From NCBI GenBank assembly GCA_037127315.1, contig JBBBDQ010000192.1, forward strand, positions 605,001 through 669,000: a stretch of DNA of 64,000 bases, read 5' to 3'. The translations under genes and the position numbers were made by a program. The notes under the pieces are model-generated. The model worked only from the letters and a program-made list of their open reading frames with translations, was not told the DNA's origin and searched no databases. This document shows, one piece after another, positions 34,284-46,324 of this stretch. Every line of letters begins with the position of its first letter. The first letter of the stretch is position 1. Source of the DNA: Ascarosepion bandense (lineage: Eukaryota; Mollusca; Cephalopoda; Sepiida; Sepiidae).

Positions 34284-34374
34284 AAGTTACTTAAGGTTGA
34301 TATGGTGGTAGATGATTGCACAAAGTATTATACTTTGTGCAATCATCTACCACCATATCAACCTTAAGTAACTT
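34284..34374. repeat. 91-bp perfect palindrome
   Basis: Bases 34284-34328 are the exact reverse complement of 34330-34374, a 45-bp perfect stem with one unpaired base (34329). I checked every position. The arm starts AAGTTACTTAAGGTTG and ends CACAAAGTAT. It is not a known SINE or MITE end that I recognise and lies 53 bases after the exon H donor site. Confidence 0.97.
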
Positions 34375-36222
34375 TAAGTCTTTAAGATAATCTAAGTACT
34401 TAACATTCATAGTGTTTGCATTTTTTAAAGTATTGTGAATCATTTTTTTTTTTTTACATTTACTACACCCATATCTTTTTATTCATACTGCTTACTTAAG
34501 AATCATAGGATGCCAATTTGGGAGTTTTAAGTAAAATACAACAGAAATAAGATGAAAAATATTTATTCAAATTATGAATAACAATGCTTTCTCTTTAATT
34601 ACAATTAATACCAAAAAAAAAGACACTAATAAAATTACAACACACACTTTTTTTTAATCTGGCTACTATTATGCTTGGAAATAGGAAATATTCTAATAAA
34701 GTTTTCAGTCTTTAGCCATCTTATGGTGTAACAATCTTATGAGTTCACCATCTGTGTCTGAGCTTTAGAAAATGATATATCCTGCAATAAGGTTCAATAT
34801 GAAGCTCAAAGTTGAGTGAGAAGGATTTGATCATGGGTCGATGAAAGATTTTTTTATGGTTCAATGTTGGCCACAGTGATCAAACAAACATTCCTAAATC
34901 AGCAGGCCTACAGAGATGTGAGTTTCCAGATAGGCGTGTAAAATGTAAATTTAACACAAATCTAACCACAGGCATTATGGTGTTGGAAGCTGTAATTCTT
35001 GCTTGCTTTTGGGAATCCATTTCCATGTATTCCCTGAATATTGCAAAACCTCTTCTGTTGCCATTCCTGCAACAGAAAGGCTGTTTGTTGTTCCAGCAGG
35101 CTGCCTACATGATAGTCTGTGAAATATTCAATACTTTCTCTGACTACTATGACTGCTAAACCAACAGTTATAAACCAACCAACTAACTGCCTTTTTCTCC
35201 ATTCTATATTCATATGGAGCTAATATAGCTTGTAATATTCTTGGTGGTTTGTTGCAAGTCACTCAGGTGAAAACAAAAGTAAATCCACTTCAATAACGAG
35301 TTTGGTTGTTTTACAACATCAATGTTTTCCATTCTATTTAATGTTAAATTCTGTTGCATGACAAACATAGGTTTGGTTTGCAGGAGTCAAAAATGTAAAC
35401 ATAGATATAGTAAACAACATGTATCTCTTTAATATGTGGGCTTTTCTGCTCTACAAGAAAGCATGTTTTTGGCCATAGACTTACAGCATACCATTAAGTC
35501 TGTCAACACAGTTTACTAGTTTGTTTGTTTGTGTTTTTTTTGTTTTTTTTTTGTTTTTTTTTTTTTTTTAACTTTTGCTCAATTATATCCAAGCCTGTTA
35601 CTACTAGTTCTCATTCAATCCCCTGCTGCCAGTCTGCATCCAAGTCTATATTAATTACTCCACAGAATATCCATTGAATCATCACACGCAGATGAATATT
35701 CTATGCAGATGTATCTATACACATCTGAATTTCTTTTTAATAATACACTCACAGTTTAAAGTAGCATTTTGCCAAGGACATTACACCAGTGAAGGCAGGT
35801 TCCCAAGGATAAGGATAAATTGCTTAAGGTCTGTTTTTTATTTTTGTCTCAATGCTTCAATAATCATAAAATTTCTCTCTAAGAGTTGTAATACTAATAA
35901 AAAAATTAGTAGAATCTAAGTAATTGCTTATTTCTTTATTAGTCCAAAGCTTATCAATGTTTGAACTGATTTCATTAATGTAATGTTGATATTTCTGAAC
36001 ATAAACTATAAATCATTTTAGAAGTAAGATCCTTGCTATAAACTTAATCATTTTTGTATTGGTTAAAATCTCAATGTTTCCATCAAACAGATTCAATAAT
36101 AAATTGTTTAATCAATCCTGTAAAACAATTAGACCATGCAAATCTTTCTTAAAAATCTTCCTTTTGCTAAATTAAATTGAGATTGGTATTCATTTTTTAA
36201 TTCTAACTTATTACTGTTGCAG
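34375..36222. other. IPO9 intron, no supported gene
   Basis: AT-rich, with poly-T tracts near 34443 and 35538-35570. A stretch of ordinary composition at 34700-35230 does not read as a protein I know. The acceptor is ACTGTTGCAG. Confidence 0.6.
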
Positions 36223-36365
36223 GTGGAAAATTCATGAGTCTTGTCTGTTGGCTTTGGGAAGTGTACGAAATTTATTTGTAGACCATTTAAAAAAAGGAAA
36301 GTTACAATTTGACATTAAACACTTCATTGAATCTGTGATTTTAGCAGATATGACTGCTGGTTCAG
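36223..36365 (+). CDS. IPO9: Importin-9, internal exon I
   Basis: A 143-base exon. The first base finishes Trp, then it reads WKIHESCLLALGSVRNLF, a linker FDIKHFIESVILADMTAG, and one leftover base before GTATGT. The ALGSV and VILAD motifs match importin-9 HEAT-repeat helices. Phase continues into exon J (GTC, Val). Confidence 0.93.
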
Positions 36366-36599
36366 GTATGTTTCCATTTTATGTTTGTGTATATTTGAAA
36401 ATAATTCTATTTAGTATGATAAATATACATTATATACATGAAATCATATTTTGCTGTAAATCATTTAATGTATAATTGGTATTATAGGTATATTATATAA
36501 TAGAAAAAAATTTTATTTGCTTTATTAGATTGTTTACTACTATTTACTTTCGAAATACAAGGGTGGGCTGAACAGTTCCAAAGGCTGACTGTGAAAGTG

Positions 36600-37560
36600 A
36601 TACTAGAGCTGTGAGATCTTGCCTGGATTAATTTTAATTGTTCAAAGACTGTTCATCCTCTTTGTCAAAAAATTCATCAACAGCACATATGACATCATCA
36701 TCATCATCACTGGGATACTTTTTCCCAGCCAAGTGTTTTTTCATGTTGGGAAATATGGTAGTCATATCAGGAGAATAGGGAGAGTGATCAACCAGATCAA
36801 AGCCAAGCACAGCAGTCATTGACACCAAAGACTTGTATGCTGGAGTATTGTCCTGACGAAACAAGACTCCTTTTGTCAGTTTTCTTATCAATTTGATATT
36901 GATTGACAGCTTTTCATCACTACTTCAGCAATTTGGCATAGTCCTCTCCAGTATTGGTGTGACTCTTTTGATAATCAATAAACAATGCTTTTTGCATCCC
37001 AAAAAAGCATCCAAAAAAAACTGAAGCCATCACCTTCCCTGCAAATGAAATAAGCTTGACCTGCTTTGGAACAGGTGAAGAGAGGTGTTTCTAACTGTAT
37101 GAATTATCTCTTTGTCTCTGGCTCAGAGTGATAAACTGGACACTCGTCTTGGGTTAGGAAATATTCGGGGAAGCCAGCTGGATCTGCCTCAAACAATATC
37201 GGATTTTTTTATGTGATCAATCTTCATACCAAATTCATTATGCCAAATATTTTTGACTTTCTCACGAGACATACTAATAACATCAATCACCTGCCATCCA
37301 TCACCACAGTGTTTTCCTCTCTCTCTCTCTCTCTCTCTCTCAGGGACTTATTTTACTTTATCTGTTCAATGCTGTGTCCGTTTAACACTTTACTTGATGT
37401 TTTGTCCTTCAACACTGCATAGAATGTCCCTTTTACTGATGCCAAATTTTGTACATTTTCATGAGAAGTCACCACTGGTTACATTCAAAGCCACTTTTGA
37501 AGTTAAATCTCAATTTATCTAGAAAAAAGCAATGCAGCTATTAATAAGAAGAGTTGAAAT
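36600..37560 (-). pseudogene. mariner transposase relic
   Basis: On the minus strand, from right to left: degraded helix-turn-helix part (about 37530-37250, broken by a CT microsatellite at 37317-37341), a middle part reading VMASVFFGCF and ALFIDYQK near 37030-36960, then RKLTKGVLFRQDNTPAYKSL with the second catalytic Asp in QDN, and VDHSPYSPDMTTIFPNMKKHL, where the third acid (SPD) is retained. It is a D34D-type mariner with several stops, so it is inactive. Confidence 0.8.
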
Positions 37561-37888
37561 TGATGCATGTAAAATTTCACAGCTCTAACATTACTCCTTC
37601 ATAGTCAACATGTTTTCAGCCCATCCTCATAGAATGTGGGCATTTTTGTATGTGCTATAATTCTAACAGCATCTCAAGATTAAGCTATTGTCAATTTGCA
37701 GCATATTTAATTAAAAGGTTTCTGAAATAAATAATCTGTGTATTAAGACATTTAATCTAATAAATTAAAAAAAAATTTTCTTGCAATGTTGCTGTTTTTT
37801 TATATTAATTTTTTTTTATTATTAGATTTTATGATGTATGAATGTATTTATTGTTAAAAAAACAATTTCATTAAACTTTTTTCTTTAG

Positions 37889-37967
37889 TCTCACCATTTT
37901 TGATTGGTCGCTGCCTTTGGACTGGTAGTCGGTTCGCAGCTGTGATGGATCCTGAGATAATGGAAAA
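37889..37967 (+). CDS. IPO9: Importin-9, internal exon J
   Basis: A 79-base exon between TTCTTTAG and GTAAAA. Two bases complete Val, then it reads SPFLIGRCLWTGSRFAAVMD through PEIMEK, where the final Lys codon is split with the next exon. SPFL-GR-LW--SRF is conserved in importin-9. It is too short to be seen as a long open frame. Confidence 0.9.
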
Positions 37968-38264
37968 GTAAAAAAAAAATTTGCTTTTATCATTTGGATG
38001 TTTTAATTTTAATTTCTTTATTTTAAAAAAGAAACTATTAATTTTTTAGAGATTTAGGCAATTGTTGCATACATTACCAACTCGTTTATGGAGTGAAGAA
38101 AAGAACTTTAAATAACACAGGAAAAATATTTTCTTTAACAGATTTCTTCATACACACAGGGTGTGTACAAATCCTAGAAACCTTAAAAATCCATGGAGTT
38201 TTCTAAATTAGACTGCTCGCACATCCTATTTCTCAATTTATGAAAGTCAAAATGCCATTTTTTT
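37968..38264. other. IPO9 intron, no gene
   Basis: AT-rich sequence up to the A/T-rich 3' end of the CR1-like LINE fragment. Confidence 0.6.
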
Positions 38265-40650
38265 TAATAATCATATCGCCCCAAGCAAGGCATTTTACTG
38301 CCACTGTTTTGCAGGGGGTTAAAGTTATGAGAAAGAGTGATATGGTAAAAGGGAGTGTCACAAAGTGGGTAAGAGAAAGATGAGAATACTGATGAGAGTG
38401 GAGTGAATGAAGAAAGGAGCATGAGAGAGAGAGGATGCAGGTTAGTGAGATAGATGACTATTGACTTTACATTTCAATTCTTGGTGATTATAGCTTTTGG
38501 GAAAGCAAGTAAATGGAAGGAAATTCCACAGGCGAGAAGTGCGAGAAAAGAAGCTGTTAGAGTAGAATTTGCGTTTACATTTTATTGGTTTCACAGTAAA
38601 AGGGTAGGACTTAATTGCTAATCTTGTGGCTCGAGTAAATTTATGTATAGGAGGCACCAGTGAGCTAAGTTCATCGGAGCAGAAGCTGTGAAAGTATTTG
38701 TAGAAGCCACATTGTGCCGGTGAGAAAGTGACTGTATTCGAGTTGCCAAGTCGGGATCTATCACATTACAGATTCTCTGTTAGATTTTGTCAAGGACACC
38801 TAGGTGGATAGCAGGAGCACCCAACCAGATATGGCAGCAGTATAAGTGGATGGTAGATTTATATATATGCAGGATTGTTTCAGGCAAAAAAAACTTTCTG
38901 GCCCTACAAAGAGAACTAACTTTCTTAGCAGCGGATTTAGCTATAGATTCTATATAGTCATTCCACTTGAGGTTTATTGTGGGAGGCTCAGTGTTTTGCT
39001 TTCAGGAAGACTGGCCTGATCCATGCTAAGGGGGGTAGGAGCAATTGTCTGTGATGGTTAATAGATAGCAGCTTCGTTCTGGAAGCATTAAAATTCATGA
39101 GCCATTTCTTACCCCAGTCCGCCACAGATCAGAGGTCCTTTTCAAGCTCGGCAGCGAGGTTTGCTTTGTCAGCCTCAGCAGATTTTTGATTGATGCGAGA
39201 GTAAACTGTAGTGTCGTCAGCGTATATGCCTACTTGGGATCTTATTACATCTTGGAGATAGTTAATGTAGATAAGGAAAAGCATAGGACCTAGAATAGTC
39301 TTGAGGGACACCCGCATTCATCTGATAGTATTGGGAGGCATATCCGTTCAGTACTACCTTCATTGTGCGATTTGAAAAAGAATGACTGGATAAAGTCAAA
39401 CAATTGTCCAGTTATACCATAACCTCACAGCTTGTGTAAAAGGCCAGTATACCAGACTCTAGGGCAACAGTTTGGACTTTACCGTTCTTGTCGAGAGCCT
39501 GATGTATATATTCAGTGATGTTGTGAGCATATCAGCAGTAGACTTGGTGAAGCGGAAACCATACTGTTTGTCAGAGAATAGTCTGTGGGCTGTAAGATGT
39601 TGAACCACCTTGACGTTGATGATGGTTTCGAATACTTTGCCAAAAATCGGTAGGAGGCTGATAGAGCAATAATTAGAGGGGTCAGAGGGTTCACCAGTTT
39701 TTCTTATATATTGGAACTATGGAGGAGGACTTCCAGCAGGCAGGAAAGTAAGAAGCAGAGAGGTAGTAGTTATAGTGTTTGAAGAGAACAGAGTAGAGTT
39801 CGAGGGAACGTTTCTTCAGGACAATGATTGAGATTCTGTCGCCGCCGCTTGCTTTATGGTGGTCAAGCTTTGAAATTATGTTAGAGACCACCAAGGGGGT
39901 AATGTGAATGTCATTAAGTTGGGCCTTAGTTCGTGGTGGGAAGTCGGGTACAGATACTCCTGAAGAGTCTAATGTCAAGTTAATGAAGAATTTGCGAACG
40001 AAGCACTTAGCTTTGTCTGTTGTAGAGGTGAGGACCTCAAATTCGTTGATTAGAGTGGGGATTGAGGGTTTGCTATTGTTTAGTACACTTTTACAGAGCC
40101 TCCAGTAGTCTTGGCTTTTTTTAAGTATTTTCTTGCACTCATTGCAAGCGGAGGCAAAGAGGCACCTGTTATGGTCTGACGCATGACTCCAATAAAGCCA
40201 GAAGAAGTGATTTTGATGGGCAATCGCGGCCGAGCAAGCAGGGAAGAGCCAAGATGACGGGTGGGATTTAAATCTCAACTTCTTGGCTGGGATGAAAGCT
40301 TCAATGCCAGCCTTAACCCAAGAGGAGACCTCAGCCGCACAATCTTCAACAAGAAGACTAAAGACTTTGTTCCAAGAGATATCACACAGGAAATTGCGGA
40401 ATGAGTCCCAATCGACTCTTTGGTAGCTGTAAGATATTCTTCTAGTCTGAGGTTCTTGGGTGGAGTGGGAGTGGAAGGAGATGGTAATGGAAACCACCGC
40501 ATGGTCAGAGTTTCCGAGGGGGCAGAGTTGCTTGACATTGCAAGAGTCAGTGATGAAAGTAAAACAGCGATCTAGCAGTGAGTCGTGTATATTAAGGTTA
40601 TTAGAAAAATCTGGCATTTTTACAAGCTAAAATTATCCTTTAAGAAAAAC
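38265..40650 (-). pseudogene. CR1-like LINE: endonuclease end and reverse transcriptase
   Basis: On the minus strand the relic begins near 40640 with the end of an APE-type endonuclease (PLGNSDHAVVSI, the catalytic SDH motif). It continues through the pre-RT region and early RT motifs (HHKASGGDRISI, FPACWKSSSIVPIYKK) to 39691. Broken frames then give YCSISLLPIFGKVFE, SDKQYGFR and the active site GIYADDTTVYS (about 39220). The thumb/C-terminal part ends with FTRATRLAIKSYPFTV and RLWNFLPFTCFP (about 38450). The 3' UTR closes near 38270 with (minus strand) CCTTGCTTGGGGCGATATGA and an A-rich tail. It is 5'-truncated and frame-broken. Confidence 0.85.
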
Positions 40651-41020
40651 AGTGGTTCATTTTCTTGATTAGAACGTGTTCATGAACTAGTTACTTCTGC
40701 ATTTTCTTGTCTAGATGACAAGAATGAAAGTATGTCTTTTAGTTGCTACTCTCACTCAATAAGGAAAGAGGAAAAGCAAAGATAAAATGCGTCAGAGAAA
40801 AGCAAAATATCTCTGTCAATGATAAATTAATTCACACTCATTGTGAATCAGTTGAAAGGAAAATTAATAAAATAAATAAAATACATTTTAGTTTAGTAGA
40901 ATATTTAAAATTTTACAATTTTATTCAAATGTCAATTTCAAAAGTAAAAAGTCCTTTTGATCTCCAGTGATCAGTGGGTGAATTAATTCTAAAGATATAG
41001 ATACTTTACATGTCTTTACT
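40651..41020. other. IPO9 intron, no gene
   Basis: AT-rich sequence between two LINE fragments; nothing recognised. Confidence 0.55.
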
Positions 41021-41023
41021 TTT

Positions 41024-41912
41024 GGAAATTATTTTTATTTATTATTTTTTTTTTTTCCGTCTTTTGGTCGTCTTTGTTTTTTTTGTTTTTTTTTTTTTTT
41101 TTTTTTCGTCACTTAATTTGTGTAAATAATTTTGCTATTCAAGGGTATTTTTGACTAATGATAAATAGCATCACGGTTCAATTATTTCCATTAGTTTTGT
41201 CTTGTAGAAGATTTAAATTTCTGTCTTCGAGAGATTGAATTCTTAATGGTTTGGCAAGCGAACGCAAGCAACATAACTCGACTATATTCTGTAAAAAGCG
41301 GTTTAATTTCTATTTTTGTCTTCAGAAATTGAATTAAATCAACTTTACAGTGTTAGCTGCTTGTGGTAAGTCAACCGGGATTCAGTCCATTTTTCAGTCT
41401 GTTTTTGTGAAATTTCTTGGAAATTATTTTTATTATTTTTTTTTTTTTTCGTCTTTTGGTCGTCTTTGATTTTTTTTTTTTTTTCGTCACTTAATTTGTG
41501 TAAATAATTTTGCTATTCAAGGGTATTTTTGACTAATGATAAATAGCATCACGGTTCAATTATTTCCATTAGTTTTGTCTTGTAGAAGATTTAAATTTCT
41601 GTCTTCGAGAGATTGAATTCTTAATGGTTTGGCAAGCGAACGCAAGCAACATAACTCGACTATATTCTGTAAAAAGCGGTTTAATTTCTATTTTTGTCTT
41701 CAGAAATTGAATTAAATCAACTTTACAGTGTTAGCTGCTTGTGGTAAGTCAACCGGGATTCAGTCCATTTTTCAGTCTGTTTTTGTGAAATTTCTTGGAA
41801 ATTATTTTTATTATTTTTTTTTTTTCGTCTTTTGGTCGTCTTTGATTTTTTTTTTTTTCGTCACTTAATTTGTGTAAATAATTTTGCTATTCAAGGGTAT
41901 TTTTGACTTTTA
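41024..41912 (+). repeat. Tandem ~385-bp monomers at a LINE 5' end
   Basis: The word GGAAATTATTTTTATT starts at 41024, 41419 and 41797, giving units of 395 and 378 bases and a partial third that stops near 41912. Units are nearly identical apart from T-tract length and include TTGGCAAGCGAACGCAAGC and GTGGTAAGTCAACCGGG. They lie directly upstream of the 5' leader and endonuclease start of the CR1-like LINE fragment, so I read them as promoter monomers. Confidence 0.8.
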
Positions 41913-42930
41913 CTAAGTTAAAACTTTGTAAACCTCAGTCACTTTTTCTTTTGTTTCTTTTTTTTTTTTTTTTTCTTCTTTTTTTTTTAATTGGAGTAGA
42001 TAGTTTCTACTATCGCCCGGTCTCACACTCCACCCCCTTCTTTTGAATGAGTTTAGAGGTGATCACCTTGTTTCTTGTTTAGGAAGGGGTTCCCGGTTCA
42101 TCCCCTTTCTCTGGTCTTGGTGTTAGTTTAGCTGGAAGCTCTTTGCAGTTACGGAGTATGGTGGCAACGTCTTTACATTCTGAGGGTACCGGGTTGGCAG
42201 TTTCCTGATTGCTGCTTCCGACTGGTAGTTAGGAGCCCGAACTCTTGCGTAGCGTCTTGAGAGGCTGCTCTGATCATCAGTTGAATAATACCGGGGTTCT
42301 TGTAGTGCCATATCGCGCATGGACGGGCGTCCCTGCATGAACGTTCGGTGGGCAACCCCAAGGCCACATTATGTTGTAGGCCGCGCCAGTTTCCATCCTT
42401 CACAAGTTGCAAATGATTGACCGACTGATTCTATTCTAAGACCACTCCTTAACTGAATTACTATGGAAAAAAGCAAACATAATAACAAAACTAAACCAGC
42501 TCATTTGAAAACGCCTAAACCTGTCTGCATCTCTTTCACTAACATACGCGGCATCCGCACCAACTTCCCCAGCGTAGATTCTTTCCTTCATAATAACTCA
42601 CCTGATATATTAGCCCTATGTGAAACTAATCTTAACCCTTTTATCCCCTCATCTGAGTTCTGCGTTCCTGGCTACCTTCCCCTCTTCAGGAAGGACTCCA
42701 ATGTTCATATGCATGGGCTTGGTGTCTATGTCAGCAAACACCTTCCTTTAGCTAAGGTGTCATCTTTTGAATCCCCAGATCATTCTTTCATGTGCTTCCG
42801 CCTCTCACTTCTCAGCTCGATTAGCTATCTCTTCTTTCTCTACCGCTCTCCTTCCTCCCCTGACTGTTCGTTACTTGACATCATTTCTGACAATATCGAC
42901 AAAGCACTTTGTGTGTTATATCTCCACTAG
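41913..42930 (+). pseudogene. CR1-like LINE: 5' leader and endonuclease start
   Basis: A leader with AATTGGAGTAGATAG and TATCGCCCGG (about 41990-42030) precedes an open frame from 42463. It reads CISFTNIRGIRTNFPSVDSF and ILALCETNL, the first motifs of an APE endonuclease (the N and E catalytic positions), then YLFFLYRSPSS and ISDNIDKAL. The frame breaks at about 42925 and ends in minisatellite, before the SDH motif. It has the same leader and probably the same family as the fragment at 38265-40650, but on the other strand. Confidence 0.8.
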
Positions 42931-43130
42931 GTCTCTCTGGTATACACACAGTCTTCTGGTCTGCATTCTCTTATGCGTCATCTCTGCTGGGTCTCTCCAA
43001 TCTGTACACTGTTTTCTGGTCTCTGACATCAAATCTCATGTGTTACATCTTCGCCCTCCAGTTTGCACACACTGTTTTCTGGTCTGCACCCTTTGTGTGT
43101 CATCTTTGCTGGGTTTCTTCAGTCTGATCT
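42905..43130. repeat. ~62-bp minisatellite
   Basis: About four imperfect units share TGTTTTCTGGTCT, TGTGTCATCT and GCTGGGT-TCT words. They follow the LINE fragment directly and disrupt its reading frame. Confidence 0.7.
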
Positions 43131-44050
43131 TCACTGATTTTCTGACTTGACCTCTTCACGTTGAATCTTTCTCGCAGAAAATGATCACCTCAGCCCGTGC
43201 ACAATGAACACCAGTTGCGCCTGTCATGGAATCTGTCACAATGACTGGTAAAACTTACCCTGCTATTCAAAATCTGTAGCTTATATAGAGACCTGCATTC
43301 GGTGGGAGTGGGGTAAGATGTGCTCTGGGTATGTTAGCATTTCCAAAAAAAAAAAACTCTCAGAACCCTCTTTTTTTTTTTTTTTTTTTTTTACCTGATC
43401 AAACCAGTCTTCTTCCTTCTTTGTGTGAGTGCCTCTCACCACTGCCCATTTCTCCAACTTTCCCAAAACCCCACAAGAGCCTTTTCCTCATTGTTCATCT
43501 GAGCAACCTCAATTCCTTTCTGCTTTGTGTGGGTGCCTCTCACTGTAACTGCCCAAAGGGCATAGTCTAGCCCAAATAGCCAAATTTTAGTTATCATCCA
43601 AAATCCTTCTTCTCGTGCTCTTGTGTGTGGTCATTTTTGCACCTGGGATTTTTTTCATTTCAATCCTTTTACCAACCACTGACAAAAAAATAAAGACAAT
43701 CCTTCTATTTGCAATGTTTTATTATATTTCAGCAGACAAAAAAATTTAATTACTATTTTCTTTCTAAAGTTCATTCTTATAACTCAACCGAATTTAGTTC
43801 CCAGTGGTATCTCTTGTACTAAAGTGATGTAAAAAATATTATCTATGCTGGCCACTTTTTGTCATAAAAATGTTTATGTATTCTTCTTAGTAGGACTTTT
43901 AGAATATGATTTTGCTTATCTCAGTCTTGACTAAAACCAGATGATCCCTTTGTTTTACCTTTCTTGCAGACAAAAAAAAAATTTCAATTACTAATTTTAA
44001 CCAAAATTTCCTATTTTTCTTCATCTGGCCATCAGTATATTTTTCTGTCT

Positions 44051-44081
<31 letters not shown>

Positions 44082-44751
44082 AGTGCCTTTCAAATAGTGT
44101 CACATTATCTGTTAAAACATAATTTAAGAAATGAAAGTATAAAAATAGACTTTTATAGAAAAATAAACATTTTTGAAGGAAAAATATTACCAACATTTTG
44201 GAAAGAAAAAAAAATTATTACCTAACAGATTTTGAAGAAAAAAATGAATTATTGCCATAATACATTTTTGAATGAAGAAAATTATGACCAGCAATACATT
44301 TTTGAATGCAAAACTAGAAGACCTCTTCAGTTTTCTAAAATGAAAAAAGAATAATAATAAAATTTTTCATCAAAATCTGACTAACTCAACCTTTTCATTA
44401 TAACTGAATATTAAAACAATACCATAAGATCCTATTTTTTTGGCATTAAATAACCCACAGAAGTTGATATGCCGAGCAAAACTCACCCAAACAGTTTCAT
44501 TCATTTGTGATTTTCATTAAAATTCAACAATTATTTGATTTTTTAAAAAAAAATTTTTTTTTTACTGATAAAAAAAAACTAAAACACTAATCATAAATAT
44601 TACATCAACTGCTAATGCAAAAAGCAAACAAAATTTTTAACCAAAATTTCAAATAGACTTGGAAGGGTTCAAAAATTTAAAAAATGGTCTTTATAATAAG
44701 AAAATAAATCATGAACATTTTAATAAAACTTTGGTTTTATTAAGTTTGGGG

Positions 44752-44790
<39 letters not shown>

Positions 44791-45308
44791 CAACACAAAA
44801 GTGGAGGTACTTAAATTATATTGAAACATTCCTTGTATTTATTGATTAGCTTTATATAAAATCTGGCAACCTTGTTGCTTTTGGTTTTTGCATTTCTGCT
44901 ATAGATGACTAAAAAAATGTACAAAATGTGAACAACTAAACATTTGGCCGATGTCATCAAATTTATGAACTTAATAAAAAAAATAGTATTACTTTCAAGG
45001 TCATCTTTTAAGTTTATTATAACTTAATGTCAACAGAGCAAATTTCCATTTCTTCATTTGGCTAGAAATTTCATATTGCACACTTTTGTTACCTCAAATG
45101 ATCTGTTAATACTAGATGCCTTTCAATTAAAATTGGATTTGTGAGTTTTATTTTGCTTGGCAGTTATATCCAAACAAGAACATTTATCATGATTAATTCA
45201 TATGCAATAATCAATTTCAGACTGTAATTTAAGTTATAGAAATTACTATATATATTTTGTTTATAAAAGACTGCTTATTTCTTTTTAAGACATTTAACTT
45301 TTTTCCAG
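43131..45308. other. IPO9 intron, no gene
   Basis: Mixed sequence to about 43650, then very AT-rich. Poly-T tracts lie at 43372-43393, 44049-44082 and 44754-44790. No gene seen. The acceptor is ACTTTTTTCCAG. Confidence 0.6.
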
Positions 45309-45537
45309 ATTTTTGCAAGCTACAATGACAGGTCTTCACCCTACTCAACCTGCTAGTGTGAGAATATCTGCTGTCAGAGCTGTGTTTGGCTTTTGTGAAT
45401 ACTTAAAAAATTGTGGTACAACCCAGATTTTGTTCAACTTTCTCCCAAACATCATGGAAGGTCTTCTCTCTATTACCACTCAGTTTTCGTCTAATGTTTT
45501 AGCCCTTAGTCTGGAAACTTTGATTGTTGTCTTAGCC
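45309..45537 (+). CDS. IPO9: Importin-9, internal exon K
   Basis: At 229 bases this is the longest exon in the window. Its first base completes Lys, then it reads FLQATMTGLHPTQPASVRIS, AVRAVFGFCEYL, a helix pair ending FLPNIMEGLLSI, and LETLIVVLA before GTAAGT. FLQAT--GLH-TQP-SVRISAVRA is nearly invariant in importin-9. It ends in phase 0. The downstream intron has a short LINE-derived unit. Confidence 0.95.
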
Positions 45538-45683
45538 GTAAGTGTTCTAACAGTTATTGACATATCTTCATTTTTTTAAAAACTACTTGTTACAAAATGT
45601 TTTTATTTATATATTATCAGCATTGGATCAAATATGTCCAAATGATATTTTCAACATTTTTTTTTTTATTTTTAAAAACAAAA

Positions 45684-46030
45684 TCGCCTGGTTCACACTC
45701 CACCCACATCTATTGAACAGTTGAAGAGGGTCATCCCTTGTTTCCTGTTTAGGATGTGGTTTCCGGTTTTCTCTTTTCCAATCTTTTCACTCTTTTCTCT
45801 CTTTATTTTTTTTTTTTTTTTCAATTGGAGTAGATAGACTAAACTATCGCCCGTTCCCGGTTCACACTCCCACCCACATCTATTGAACAGGTGAAGAGGG
45901 TCATCCCTTGTTCCCTGTTTAGGACGTGGTTTCCGGCTTTCTCTTTTCCATTCTTTTTACCCTTACGTAGCCCCCTGCGCATCAGTGGCGTTATCGCCTT
46001 GCTTGGGGTGATATGATTTTTAAAAAAAAC
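45684..46030 (+). mobile_element. Internally deleted CR1-like LINE (5' end joined to 3' end)
   Basis: Two tandem units (about 45684 and 45845) of the LINE leader are present, each with TCGCC-GGTTCACACTCC, CATCCCTTGTT and CTGTTTAGGA. They match 42005-42120, including the AATTGGAGTAGATAG spacer at 45823. They are followed directly by about 60 bases ending CGCCTTGCTTGGGGTGATATGA and an A-rich tail, the same 3' end as the minus-strand LINE at 38265-38330. No endonuclease or RT sequence remains between them. It sits 147 bases after the exon K donor. Confidence 0.75.
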
Positions 46031-46245
46031 AAAAAAACAAAACAATTTTAACTTCAGATGATTAAGTAGATAATATTAAATGTGTATAATCTTTAACATT
46101 TGATAAGATAAAATTTAAATGTATTTGTGAAGTTATTAATATTGCTATAGCAAGAATAGTAACTCTTAAGTTGTTTCTGATGATTGGTGCTATATGATGT
46201 TATCCAAAGAATTTTTTTTTTTTCCTCTTTTTCTCTCACTTCCAG

Positions 46246-46324
46246 ATTGATGACAATTTCACTGCGAGTGTTGAAGCTAAAGTTACTCCACTTACCATTG
46301 CAGTCTTCCTTAAATACAGTAGTG
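46246..46324 (+). CDS. IPO9: Importin-9, internal exon L
   Basis: A 79-base exon after CACTTCCAG, phase 0 start, reading IDDNFTASVEAKVTPLTIAV then FLKYSS with one leftover base before GTAAGT. The FTAS-E-K--P-TIA-FLKYS pattern is that of importin-9. The leftover G joins AT of the next exon to make Asp. Confidence 0.92.

Noticed and set aside
42909..43150. Frames with repeated CVISAG/HTVFWSA words
   Set aside because: They are produced by the ~62-bp minisatellite after the LINE endonuclease fragment.
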